DNA of 50,774 bases. Source: Bryobacterales bacterium. GTDB taxonomy: Bacteria; Acidobacteriota; Terriglobia; Bryobacterales; Bryobacteraceae. Below the pieces are notes generated by a model. It had not been told where the DNA came from. It searched no databases and worked only from the letters and a program-made list of their open reading frames with translations. The stretch is taken from positions 1 through 50,774 of the forward strand of contig JADLBD010000035.1 in assembly GCA_020847975.1 (NCBI GenBank), read 5' to 3'. The translations under genes were made by a program, and so were the position numbers. This document shows positions 7,702 through 16,257 of this stretch, piece after piece (positions within the stretch are counted from its first letter, which is position 1; each line of letters begins with the position of its first letter).

Positions 7702-10700
7702 TTACCATTGCACCCGCAGGGCCAGTTTCATCACGCGGGTATTTGAGTAATCCCCTAGAGAGCCGGTGTTGGGACCGCCGTCATCGGTGATGACACCCGC
7801 CTGGCCGGAGGTAATGCTCACGTTCGGATTGTTCCAGTTCGGGTGATTGAACACGTTGGTGGCGTGTAAGTCCACTCGCAACCGTGGAACGCGGGGATTG
7901 TCGGAAAAGCTGAACCACTTTTGCAGACTGGCATGCCAGACATTAGTGCCTGGTCCGAACACCAGGCCGCGGGAGGAATTGCCGAATCTGCCGGTGGGGG
8001 GCGCCGCGAACGCGGCCGGGTCGAACCACCGCCTGACGTTGGGGTCAGCGATGTTCGGGTTGCCGACGACATCCGGCCGGATCGTCACCAGGGGACGGTT
8101 GGCTGAAGTGGTATAGGCAATACCCGCGGGATCCGGGATCGTCACCGTGGGGGTGAGGAATTGGCCGGTCTGCATCAGGGTGATGGTGGAGATCTGCCAC
8201 CCGCCGATGACGGTATTGACGGGCCGTGGGATATCGGACAGCAACTTCCGCCCCCGACCGACAGGCAGTTCGTAAACCAGCGTATTGGCAAAGCGCGCCG
8301 TGGGGATGCTCTGGTTGACGCCGCGCTCGCGGCTCAGGTCAAAGGGGTTCTCCGGCGAGACGTTGTTGCCGATATCGCGCGCCCAGGTGAAACTCGAATT
8401 CAATTGCAGACCGGAGGCCATGCTTCGCCGGACCTCGAGGCTAAGGGCGTTGTAATTGTGATTTGCCCCATTGATGGTGTAAGTGATACCGGGATAGTTC
8501 GGGAACGGCCGCGGTTTGTTAATGAAAAGCTGGCCATCCACGGCCGGGGAGTTAAAGTTATACCCGAACAATATCTGCCGCCCGAAGGTGCCGACGTAGG
8601 AAGCGCGCCAGCCGAAACCCCATCGCTGGTGCTCGATGGTCAGACTTACCTGCTGGGTGTAAGGTATCTTGATGTTCGGATTGATCGCCGACGGGAGGCC
8701 AACGGTTTTGGGGCCGCTCGCGGCGGCGGCGGGAAAGACCTGCGGCAGAACCAGACTGGGTGATGGTGTGGTGTTTGTGAAGGTAGGTATGGCAATGCTG
8801 AATGGCACGTTGGCGGCGGTGGGTTGGGAAGCGATGGAGTTGTAGTAGATTCCATAGCCGCCGCGGAAAACGGTGTTGTTGCCGAAAGGCCGCCAGGCGA
8901 TGCCGATGCGCGGGGCGAAATTGTTCTTGTCACCGTTGATCAGGCTGTTCGGCAGGCCCGCTGTGTTGGCGGTGATTATCGGGACATAAGAGGCCGGCAT
9001 GAGCGGGGAAATCTTCGATTGCGAGCCTTCCGGCACAACGATGCTGCCTCGGGAGGGGTCAAAGATGGATAGCAGCCCGTTTGCCTCGGTCCACGCGCCT
9101 GCGTATTCATAGCGCAGCCCTAGATCGAGAGTCAGCCGGGACGATATCTTCCAGTTATCCGTGATGTAAATCGACTCGGCCCACCGGCGCAACGCGACAG
9201 TAAGAGGGGCGGCGTTAATGGTGGCGCTGGTGGGGACGCCGAACAGGAAATCCGCATAGGCGGACCCGCTGTTCGAAATGCCGGCCACTTTAGTGTAGGT
9301 GTTTGCAAAGGTGACGCAGCCGAACAGGCATGTGCCGGCGCTTGTCTGTGTCGGGAAGTACCGGCCTATTACGCCGCCGAACTTGATGCCGTGTTTACCG
9401 TGGAAATAGCTGACCTGGTCCTGGAAGTGTTGCGCCTTGGGCCCGCCGCGATTCGCCGAGATCTGGCTCAACCCCTGAACGGGGAGACCGACGAAGCTGA
9501 CATTCAGTAGGCCGCCCACGCTCGGCAGGTCCGGTGACAGGCCCTGAAGCCCGAGAGCTGCCACCTGTTGCGGGCCGTTGACGGGTCCCTCGAAATTGTT
9601 GAGGTCGGAAGCGTGGCTGAACCTGAGTTCATTGAGCAGGGTGGGCCGGAATGTATGGGAGTAGGTGAGGTTCAAAACCTTCATCTGGCGAAGTTGTTTG
9701 CGGGTTCCAAATGTCGGAAGATTACCTTCGAGGTTCCATACTCTGAACTGGTCCACCACGTAAGTGGCGTATGCGTAATCCTTGCCTCCGAACCGCTGGT
9801 CCAGGCGCATCATGGGGCTCGTGTCGGGCCAGAACGGCTGGGATACAGTCTGGTTGAAATTGGGGGACAGGGCTGAATCGGTATTGCCGAAGTTGGGCAG
9901 CGGGTAAAATCTCTCCTGAATCAACTTCGCAACCGGGCTGATGGCCGACGCCGGAATCCGGCCATCCATGTAGACAGCGTCCGTCAACGGATTCCGGATG
10001 GGCGTTCCAAAACTGCCGCTGCGCATTGCCTGCGTCGGTACGGTGGTGAAAAAGGTTCTGCCAGTGGGCCCACCTGTTGTGATTTGCGCGTTGATGAGAA
10101 AGAAGGTTCGATTCCTGCCATTGTAGATCTTGGGAATATAGACGGGGCCGCCGACATTGAAGCCCAGCATGTGAGAAACTCCCGAGGCCCTTTCGGTGGC
10201 AAAGACACTCCGCGCGTTGAACATGGAGGTGGAGTAGTAATCGAAGGCTGAGCCATGTAAATCATTGGTGCCGGACTTGCCCACGACACCGATCTGGGCC
10301 ATGGATCCATACTCGGCGGAGTTATTGACATAATCCATTTTTACTTCCTGGATCCATTCGAGGTTCAGGATGTTACCGAAACTTCCGCCCTGCCCGTTGT
10401 CGCCAATAGCGCCGTCGTAAGACCAGCTTGCCTCGCCGTTCCCGCCGCCGGCGAATGAGATGGTGGTGGTCCCCTTGGGCACGGCGAACATGGACGAAAT
10501 GGAGAAGAATCCATAGGGAGAGCTGGCCTGAGCCCTGAGAGGGAGTGAGTTGTAGTCGCGTGCGGTGCGTGTTGAGCTGATCTTGGCGGTATCGGTTTCG
10601 ATAAGGCTGGGCGCGGCGGAGACTTCAATGCTCTGCCGCGCGGAGGCTACCTGAAGGGTGAGGTCCACGCGGCGGAGTTGGCGCACCAACAGCGATATGC

Positions 10701-10983
10701 CATCCACGGTAATATCGCTGAAACCAGCGGCTTTCGCCTCGAGACGGTAATCGCCTTCGCGAAGGTTCGCGAGGGTGTAGACACCTGCCTCATTGGTCCT
10801 GGCCGATGCTGTGAGGTTGGTGGTCAGATGGGTGGCAGTGACGGCGACACCGGGCACCGTGGCGCCGGTGGAATCCGTGACCGTACCTGTGATGGTTGCA
10901 AAGGTGGATTGCGCGGGTAAGCGAAGCGCGCCCAGAAGCAGAGTGATTCCAACTGTAAATCCCAGCACGTGGCGAGTGCCCAT
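7702..10983 (-). CDS. Oar-like TonB-dependent outer-membrane receptor with carboxypeptidase-regulatory domain
   Basis: The start is clear: GGAGG lies five bases before the ATG and a signal peptide follows (cleavage near LPAQS). Residues about 27-110 form the carboxypeptidase-regulatory-like beta domain (ATITGTVTDSTGATVPGVAV, NEAGVYTLANLREGDYRLEA). A plug-like region follows (NILNLEWIQEVKMDYVNNSA, VVGKSGTNDLHGSAFDYY). The rest is a long beta-barrel rich in aromatic strands, such as LTLDLGLRYEYAGAWTE and FAPRIGIAWRPFGNN, ending in ...LALRVQW with a C-terminal aromatic residue. These 1000-1200-residue proteins are greatly expanded in acidobacteria and are thought to take up glycan pieces or similar large ligands. 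It is the first gene of the minus-strand glycan locus, opposite the AraC regulator. Confidence 0.9.
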   Translation of the reverse strand: MGTRHVLGFTVGITLLLGALRLPAQSTFATITGTVTDSTGATVPGVAVTATHLTTNLTASARTNEAGVYTLANLREGDYRLEAKAAGFSDITVDGISLLVRQLRRVDLTLQVASARQSIEVSAAPSLIETDTAKISSTRTARDYNSLPLRAQASSPYGFFSISSMFAVPKGTTTISFAGGGNGEASWSYDGAIGDNGQGGSFGNILNLEWIQEVKMDYVNNSAEYGSMAQIGVVGKSGTNDLHGSAFDYYSTSMFNARSVFATERASGVSHMLGFNVGGPVYIPKIYNGRNRTFFLINAQITTGGPTGRTFFTTVPTQAMRSGSFGTPIRNPLTDAVYMDGRIPASAISPVAKLIQERFYPLPNFGNTDSALSPNFNQTVSQPFWPDTSPMMRLDQRFGGKDYAYATYVVDQFRVWNLEGNLPTFGTRKQLRQMKVLNLTYSHTFRPTLLNELRFSHASDLNNFEGPVNGPQQVAALGLQGLSPDLPSVGGLLNVSFVGLPVQGLSQISANRGGPKAQHFQDQVSYFHGKHGIKFGGVIGRYFPTQTSAGTCLFGCVTFANTYTKVAGISNSGSAYADFLFGVPTSATINAAPLTVALRRWAESIYITDNWKISSRLTLDLGLRYEYAGAWTEANGLLSIFDPSRGSIVVPEGSQSKISPLMPASYVPIITANTAGLPNSLINGDKNNFAPRIGIAWRPFGNNTVFRGGYGIYYNSIASQPTAANVPFSIAIPTFTNTTPSPSLVLPQVFPAAAASGPKTVGLPSAINPNIKIPYTQQVSLTIEHQRWGFGWRASYVGTFGRQILFGYNFNSPAVDGQLFINKPRPFPNYPGITYTINGANHNYNALSLEVRRSMASGLQLNSSFTWARDIGNNVSPENPFDLSRERGVNQSIPTARFANTLVYELPVGRGRKLLSDIPRPVNTVIGGWQISTITLMQTGQFLTPTVTIPDPAGIAYTTSANRPLVTIRPDVVGNPNIADPNVRRWFDPAAFAAPPTGRFGNSSRGLVFGPGTNVWHASLQKWFSFSDNPRVPRLRVDLHATNVFNHPNWNNPNVSITSGQAGVITDDGGPNTGSLGDYSNTRVMKLALRVQW

Positions 10984-11292
10984 GACATCCTCCCCGATGC
11001 GAGCAAAATTGAGAAGCAGATGTAGCTTCAGAGGATTGTGACGCCGGGCCGCGTCGAATTCTATAAGAAAGTACGCAATGACTATGAGAATCGGAGCACC
11101 CCGGGATGGCCCGCCGTATGCTCATCTTGCAAGAATTATTGCCGCGATTGCGATAGAACGCGGGGCCCGGGACCGCTCACAATCGAAACTGCCCTGCGGA
11201 CACACCACCAGTACCGGGCCAAACCGAGGCCGCGCCATCCCGGCCTCCCGAGGAATGGGGCATTGGCATATGATTATCCTGTCAGCTCACCT
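10984..11292. promoter_or_regulatory. Divergent intergenic region between TonB receptor and AraC regulator
   Basis: The 309 bases between the two starts must hold the promoters of both the glycan operon (minus) and the AraC gene (plus). The GGAGG ribosome site of the receptor lies at the left end. The AraC frame is open back to 11038, but that part has no protein-like composition and is treated as non-coding. No promoter boxes are strong enough to place, and no clear inverted-repeat operator was found. Confidence 0.5.
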
Positions 11293-12258
11293 ATGGCTTG
11301 GGAGTGGCAGGATCGGGATACGGTAGTGGCGCCGCAGATCAACGCCGAGGGTCTGCATGTCTACCCCTTCGATCCGCTGCTGCCCCTGGACGTCCTGTTC
11401 TTTCGCTATCACGGATATCCGCAATGCCGCAGCACCCGCCACGACTATTTCGAAGTGTTCTATCTGAAATCGGGTGAGATCCTGCTGGAGGTGCAGAGCA
11501 GACAGATCCTCATGCGCGCGGACGACCTGCTGGTGATGGGCAGCAACCTGATGCATCGGATACTCGAATACCGGGGGGCGCGGTGCAGTTCGGTGATGAC
11601 CGTATTTCTACCGGAGTTGATTCGCAATGACTCTCCCGCCGAGGCAGCGGAGTACCTGATGCCGTTCCTGGCCCAGGACGAGTCCTTTCCTCTCGTGATT
11701 CCTTCTGAGACGGGCGTGCCGGCCCGGGTGATGCGCCTGATGGTGCAGATCCATAATGAACTGGCGGCGCGCGACAGGTTGAGTGTGTTGGCCGCCAAGA
11801 CCTGCCTGAAGACCCTGCTTCTTCTCATTGCCAGGCATTATCCCGCGCAACCGGGCGGCCGGCGGATCTTCGCATGGAAGCAACGCGACCTCGCGCGATT
11901 GCGGCCGTTGTTCGAGTATCTGGACGGTCATTATGCCGAACCGGTCACGCTGGTGGAAGCAGCCCGGATCGTTCACATAAGTAAGCCGAGTTTCGTGCGC
12001 TTCTTCAAGCGGGTTACGGGCCAGTCGTTCATCGCGTACCTGAACCAGTTCCGGGTGGCGAAGGCGCAGGAACTGCTTGCTGCGAGCGGCAAGTCCATCG
12101 CGGAGATCGGCCAGGAAGTGGGGTTTTGCGACCAGAGCTATTTCGGCGCGCTGTTCCGGCGGATGGTGCATCTGAGCCCCAAGGAATACAGGGTCCGCCT
12201 GGACGCGGGCGCCCCGCGGGTGACGGGACTTGCCGGCAAGCGGCCGCGGAATAAGTGA
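11293..12258 (+). CDS. AraC-family transcriptional regulator
   Basis: The start is taken as the ATG at 11293 (MAWEWQDRDTVVAPQ), where family-like sequence begins; no good ribosome site is visible, so it is uncertain. Residues about 20-120 form an AraC-type cupin that binds the effector (YPFDPLLPLDVLFFRYHG, YFEVFYLKSGEILLEV, DDLLVMGSNLMHRI). The last 100 residues hold the paired helix-turn-helix of the AraC domain (VTLVEAARIVHISKPSFVRF, IAEIGQEVGFCDQSYFGALF, then FRRMVHLSPKEYR). It diverges from the TonB receptor/GH20 operon and is overlapped by the downstream glycosidase gene. It therefore most likely controls both arms in response to a sugar. Effector unknown. Confidence 0.9.
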   Translation: MAWEWQDRDTVVAPQINAEGLHVYPFDPLLPLDVLFFRYHGYPQCRSTRHDYFEVFYLKSGEILLEVQSRQILMRADDLLVMGSNLMHRILEYRGARCSSVMTVFLPELIRNDSPAEAAEYLMPFLAQDESFPLVIPSETGVPARVMRLMVQIHNELAARDRLSVLAAKTCLKTLLLLIARHYPAQPGGRRIFAWKQRDLARLRPLFEYLDGHYAEPVTLVEAARIVHISKPSFVRFFKRVTGQSFIAYLNQFRVAKAQELLAASGKSIAEIGQEVGFCDQSYFGALFRRMVHLSPKEYRVRLDAGAPRVTGLAGKRPRNK

Positions 12259-13931
12259 ATGACCGCAGAGGGTGCAGGATACGAATTATGCAATGTAAGT
12301 GTTGGTTATTAGTGGGCGTGTTGTCGCTCGGAACCGCCGGGGCTGAGAACTTCACCAGGGGCGCATCCGCCGCGCGGCAGTTCGGCGTGCATGAGATCGA
12401 GTTGCGGCAACGGCCGGGCGGGGGCAATCCTTTTGCGGCGGCCAGTACAGTGAAGTTCACGGCCCCCTCGGGCCGCGAGACGGCGGTCAAGGCCTTTTAC
12501 GATGGCGGGGAGACGTGGCGGGCTCGAGTCTACGTCAGCGAAAGCGGCCAGTGGCGCTGGCAATCGTCCACGGGAGAGAATGGCGTCTTCCGGGCTACTT
12601 CGTCGGCATTGCCCGGGATGCTGCGACGGCACCGGGACAATCCCCGGCAGTGGATGACGGAGAACGGCCGGTGGTTCCTGAACCTCTCCGATACCTCCTA
12701 CTTTCTCTTTCTCGCCGATCACAAGGAATGGCAGCGCTATGTCCGTGAAGACTTCGCGTTGGGAATCACCTCCCTCCGCGCGACGGCGATTCCGGCGAAG
12801 GACTTCGGCTCCCGGCCGCCTCAGAGCGAGTGGGACGCATACTGCGCGGATGCGGACTGCACCCGTCCGCGTTTGGAGAATTTCCAGACCACGGATGCGC
12901 GGCTCGAATGGATGCTGAACAACTATCCCGAGATGTACGTGCAGATGATCCTGTTCCCGCGCGGTTCCCTGTATGCCCGGGACGAAGCGGTGTGGGCGAA
13001 ATTCTCCGGCGGCGCAAAGAAGCTTCTTATGGAATACATGCTGGCGCGGTTCGCCGCCTACCCGCAGCTTTATTGGCTGGTAGTGAACGACACGCACTAC
13101 GGCCCGAAGTTTCCGAACAATAATGCGATGGCATCGGAGGTGGGTGAGTACTTCGCGAAACACGACCCATGGGGTCACCTGCTCTCGACGGGTCCGGTCC
13201 GCTTCATGACTTTCCCGTTCCGCGGCGCCGCATGGGTGAGTTACTACCACATCGAAGACGCTTTTCAACTGGGGGCCGATAAGGTGGAGCAGTATCGTGC
13301 CGATCCCATGCACGTTTTTTTGGGAGAGGATCGTTATGAACAGGACCGGGGGCGCGTCGATCCGAGGAATCCGGTCTATTACTACCGGTGTTTGTTCTGG
13401 TCGTGGTTGTTAGCGGGCGGATCCGCGAATTATGGCGGCCGCTGGGAGCGAACAGAACCCTACAGTGAAACCGGATCGAAGCCGTACAGGAACAGCTATG
13501 GGGACGCAAATCCGGACCACCGGACTTACTTCCAGGGGCTGAAGGGGCTGGATTCGGTCATTTACATCAAGAAATTCTTTGCGGAGCGGCAACTGGACCT
13601 GGCGGGCTTTGAGCCGAAGGATGGACTCGTGCCGAGTTCTGGCGGGGGAACGGGCCAACCGCGGCCCAAACTGACCCACCGCGGAGGACGAGAGTACCTG
13701 GTGTACGACCCCAACGCCGCGGTTGGCGGCATGGATGCGGCGCCGGACACTTCGAGGACGGCACGGTTCAAAGTGGACTTGACGGGCGTGAAGGGGACAT
13801 TTCGGGTGGAATGGTATCGTCCAGCGGACGGCGCCGCCGAAGCCGGTGAAGAGGTGATGGGCGGAGCGGCAATTGAATTCGTTGCGCCATGGAAGGGTTG
13901 CGATGTGATTTTGTACCTCAGAACCCGTTAG
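12255..13931 (+). CDS. Exported DUF5060-containing putative glycoside hydrolase
   Basis: Two starts are possible. The GTG at 12255 shares GTGA with the AraC stop, suggesting translational coupling, and gives a charged signal peptide (MNDRRGCRIRIMQCK then WLLVGVLSLGTAGA). The ATG at 12288 trims it to MQCKCWLLVG. The N-terminal domain (residues about 30-115) fits DUF5060 (FGVHEIELRQRPGGGNPF, KAFYDGGETWRARVYVSESG, QWRWQS). The central part resembles the DUF4038/apiosidase-like TIM barrel (WFLNLSDTSYFLFLADHKEW, FPNNNAMASEVGEYF, MHVFLGEDRYEQDRGR). The C-terminal 80 residues are a beta domain (FKVDLTGVKGTFRVEWYRP). It should act on a plant-type or microbial glycan outside the cytoplasm; specificity cannot be read. 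It converges on the DAO-type gene with 24 bases between stops. Confidence 0.75.
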   Translation: MNDRRGCRIRIMQCKCWLLVGVLSLGTAGAENFTRGASAARQFGVHEIELRQRPGGGNPFAAASTVKFTAPSGRETAVKAFYDGGETWRARVYVSESGQWRWQSSTGENGVFRATSSALPGMLRRHRDNPRQWMTENGRWFLNLSDTSYFLFLADHKEWQRYVREDFALGITSLRATAIPAKDFGSRPPQSEWDAYCADADCTRPRLENFQTTDARLEWMLNNYPEMYVQMILFPRGSLYARDEAVWAKFSGGAKKLLMEYMLARFAAYPQLYWLVVNDTHYGPKFPNNNAMASEVGEYFAKHDPWGHLLSTGPVRFMTFPFRGAAWVSYYHIEDAFQLGADKVEQYRADPMHVFLGEDRYEQDRGRVDPRNPVYYYRCLFWSWLLAGGSANYGGRWERTEPYSETGSKPYRNSYGDANPDHRTYFQGLKGLDSVIYIKKFFAERQLDLAGFEPKDGLVPSSGGGTGQPRPKLTHRGGREYLVYDPNAAVGGMDAAPDTSRTARFKVDLTGVKGTFRVEWYRPADGAAEAGEEVMGGAAIEFVAPWKGCDVILYLRTR

Positions 13932-13955
13932 GATGAGCCGGGTGACCAACAAGCA

Positions 13956-15230
13956 CTACGACTCGACTCCATAGAAACTCTCGAGACCCGGCACGCTCCG
14001 CCCTGACATTGCCGGCGGCGGGGTCACAGGGCCCGACGGCGGGCGCATACGCCCGAAGAATTGCATTGCGGCCTCGACATTCTGCCGGCGCACCTCCTCG
14101 TTGGGTTCGAGCGACCAATTGCCGCGTTCCGCCATGTTGCCGATACAGAGGCCGTCGCTTCGCGGATTGATGCCGGCGTTCACGTTGCTGTCCGGCATGC
14201 GGCCTGAAGCCCGATAACGCACCTCGGGCTGCGGGATGCAATGCGTGAGCTGGCCGCGGACCGGCACCAGCTCCTGGTCATTGAAAAGCGTCTTCGATCC
14301 GAGGCCCGTGCAATTGATGAGGACAGGTTCAGCCAGCAGCATCAGATCGCGCGGGGTGTCGAATGTGCGGATGACGATCTTGCCGCCGAACAGGATGAAA
14401 TCGCGGACGAGCGCCTCGAGGTAGATGGACGGCTCGATGGCGAGGGCGGCGGTGCGAACGGCGTAGCGGGCGGGGAATGGATGCTCGCCGGGTCCGAAAA
14501 TCTCGCGGCCACGGCCTGGATTGAGATGGCTGGGCAGCAGATCGTTACCGGGAATGCCGCCCGTGCCACGGGTCTGGGGCGCCTGCGGATCGTCGGTGGC
14601 GTTGTAGCTGTCAATCCAGTAGACGCCGTATCCGGGCGCTCCAGCGAGCAGTTGGAGCTCGGCGTAGGAAAGTTCCGCGGCACGGCGGAATTGTGCATCC
14701 CAAGCGGGCGTGCGCCGGCCGGGCTCGACGAGTCCGGCGGTGGGGGTGAACCCGGCCAAGGACATGTTCGAGGTGGTGTTGGGCGGGATGGAGGCAGCGT
14801 AGATGGTGACCTGAAAGCCACGGCGCTGGAGTTGGCGGGCGGCGGTGAGGCCTGGGGAGCCGCATCCCAGCACGGCGGCGCGGCGCACGCCGCCGGCGGG
14901 CATTCCGCGCTCGAGGGCCATTTCGGCCGCCATCAGGCCGCAGCCCCAGGCGAGCGACATGCCTGCTCCGCCGAACCCATAGTTGTGGATCACAGTCTTC
15001 CCGTCGAACTTCTCGGGCCGGAGCACGAAGCCGGAATCACGATGGGGCCGCAGGCCGATGGTGGTTCGGATGACGCGATCCCAGGAGATCCGGGGGAGCG
15101 CCAGATTGGGTAGAGGGCTGCGGGAGGTGGGCGGCGGCGGCCCCGCCGCGACGGGGAGCTTTCGCGTCGCGCATCCGGAGGTGACGCCGATGGCCGCGAA
15201 GCCCGCTGCTAGAAATTCTCGTCTTCGCAT
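13956..15230 (-). CDS. Exported FAD-dependent oxidoreductase, D-amino-acid oxidase (DAO) type
   Basis: The start is the ATG at 15230 behind GAGG; the frame runs on to 15320 without support. The N-terminus MRRREFLAAGFAAIGVTSGC is a Tat signal with a lipobox cysteine, so the folded FAD protein is probably exported and lipid-anchored. The dinucleotide fold is seen at RAAVLGCGSPGLTAARQL. The DAO C-terminal signature appears as LINCTGLGSKTLFND followed by VPVRGQLTHC. DAO enzymes oxidise D-amino acids or similar amines to imines with FAD. It is the last gene of the exported-enzyme operon, 114 bases after the RraA-like gene. The aminotransferase in the same operon suggests work on an amino compound, but no substrate can be named. 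Confidence 0.8.
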   Translation of the reverse strand: MRRREFLAAGFAAIGVTSGCATRKLPVAAGPPPPTSRSPLPNLALPRISWDRVIRTTIGLRPHRDSGFVLRPEKFDGKTVIHNYGFGGAGMSLAWGCGLMAAEMALERGMPAGGVRRAAVLGCGSPGLTAARQLQRRGFQVTIYAASIPPNTTSNMSLAGFTPTAGLVEPGRRTPAWDAQFRRAAELSYAELQLLAGAPGYGVYWIDSYNATDDPQAPQTRGTGGIPGNDLLPSHLNPGRGREIFGPGEHPFPARYAVRTAALAIEPSIYLEALVRDFILFGGKIVIRTFDTPRDLMLLAEPVLINCTGLGSKTLFNDQELVPVRGQLTHCIPQPEVRYRASGRMPDSNVNAGINPRSDGLCIGNMAERGNWSLEPNEEVRRQNVEAAMQFFGRMRPPSGPVTPPPAMSGRSVPGLESFYGVES

Positions 15231-15344
15231 ATTCGTCCTCGACTCGAGACCGGCTGCGAAGGCGATGCCGGCAGCCGGGATGACGCTGGCGTTGGGATAG
15301 TAGCGGGAATTGGACCGCAAGTCAATCCCAAGCGAGAACGTCTT

Positions 15345-16238
15345 CTACCTGGATGAAGGATTGGTCTTGCGCTCCTGGACCCAGCGGTGAAAGTCGGCTT
15401 CCATTGCCGGGCTCCAGCGGCTGTCGATCTGGCCGGGAGTGTATTTGCCCTGGCGCAGCATGAGGTGGCCCCATTCATCGCGCAAGTGGATATCCTCCGC
15501 GGTAATGACGATCTTTTCGGCAAGTTGTGGAGGAATGAAGGTAACGCCCTCGGGATCTCCGAGGACCACGTCTCCGGGCATGATGGTGGCGTTGTCGATC
15601 CGAATCGGGACATTGATTCCCATCAGCATGCTGTTCTCGAATACGCCGGGATCGGCGAAGCGGTAATATCCCTGAAAGCCGTCGATCTTCCGGATGCCGG
15701 TCAGATCGCGAATGCCGCCGTTGAGTACGACTCCGTTCCTGCTTTTGGTGAAAATCGAGGTGGCCAGATTATCGCCGATGACAATGATTTTTCCGTACAG
15801 ATCGGCGACGAAGATGTCACCGGGCTGAAGCGTGTCGATGACCCAGGATTGCTGTCCCGGACCGATGCGTCCTTCGCTCGCGGCATGACGATTGATCACG
15901 GCATTGGTGTCGGGGCGCAGGGGCATGAAGCGCGCAGTAACGGCGCGGCCGACGAGGCGGTTGCCGGAACTGTTGAACTGTTTCCATCCGCCCGTGAACT
16001 GATTGTGGAAAGTAGCTTCGCGCAGCACGCCCCAGGCTTCCTCCGCGCTGACGGTTTTCATACGATCGAGGACGGAGTCAGGCACCTTGGGGCGGCCATC
16101 GTCAAAACGAGCGCCTTGCCAGGCGCGGGTGAAATCGACTCTCTGCTCGCGGGTAAACAATCCGAGTTGGGCACTGGCGGCTCCGGGGAAGATCAGGAAA
16201 ATGGTCGCTGCAACGGTGGTTTGATAAACGGCTGGCAT
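15345..16238 (-). CDS. Exported RraA / 4-hydroxy-4-methyl-2-oxoglutarate aldolase family protein
   Basis: The start is the ATG at 16238, which opens a signal peptide (MPAVYQTTVAATIFLIFPGA, cleavage near ASAQ); codons further upstream would overlap the metallohydrolase gene. The RraA fold is recognised by VIDTLQPGDIFVADLYGK, the glycine-rich GVVLNGGIRDLTGI carrying the conserved Arg-Asp pair, and MPGDVVLGDPEGVTFIPP. The family includes metal-dependent HMG/CHA aldolases (oxaloacetate decarboxylation) and the RNase E regulator RraA. A periplasmic location makes the RNase E role impossible here and favours an aldolase or lyase. Length 297 exceeds the usual 160-230 because of the signal and an N-terminal extension of about 100 residues. 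It lies 19 bases after the metallohydrolase gene in one operon. Confidence 0.82.
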   Translation of the reverse strand: MPAVYQTTVAATIFLIFPGAASAQLGLFTREQRVDFTRAWQGARFDDGRPKVPDSVLDRMKTVSAEEAWGVLREATFHNQFTGGWKQFNSSGNRLVGRAVTARFMPLRPDTNAVINRHAASEGRIGPGQQSWVIDTLQPGDIFVADLYGKIIVIGDNLATSIFTKSRNGVVLNGGIRDLTGIRKIDGFQGYYRFADPGVFENSMLMGINVPIRIDNATIMPGDVVLGDPEGVTFIPPQLAEKIVITAEDIHLRDEWGHLMLRQGKYTPGQIDSRWSPAMEADFHRWVQERKTNPSSR

Positions 16239-16257
16239 GATGTACCTATACACTGTT

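Noticed and set aside
11038..11292. N-terminal extension of the AraC regulator
   Set aside because: The added 85 residues lack the features of the cupin domain and would fill the divergent promoter region. Family-like sequence begins at about 11293.
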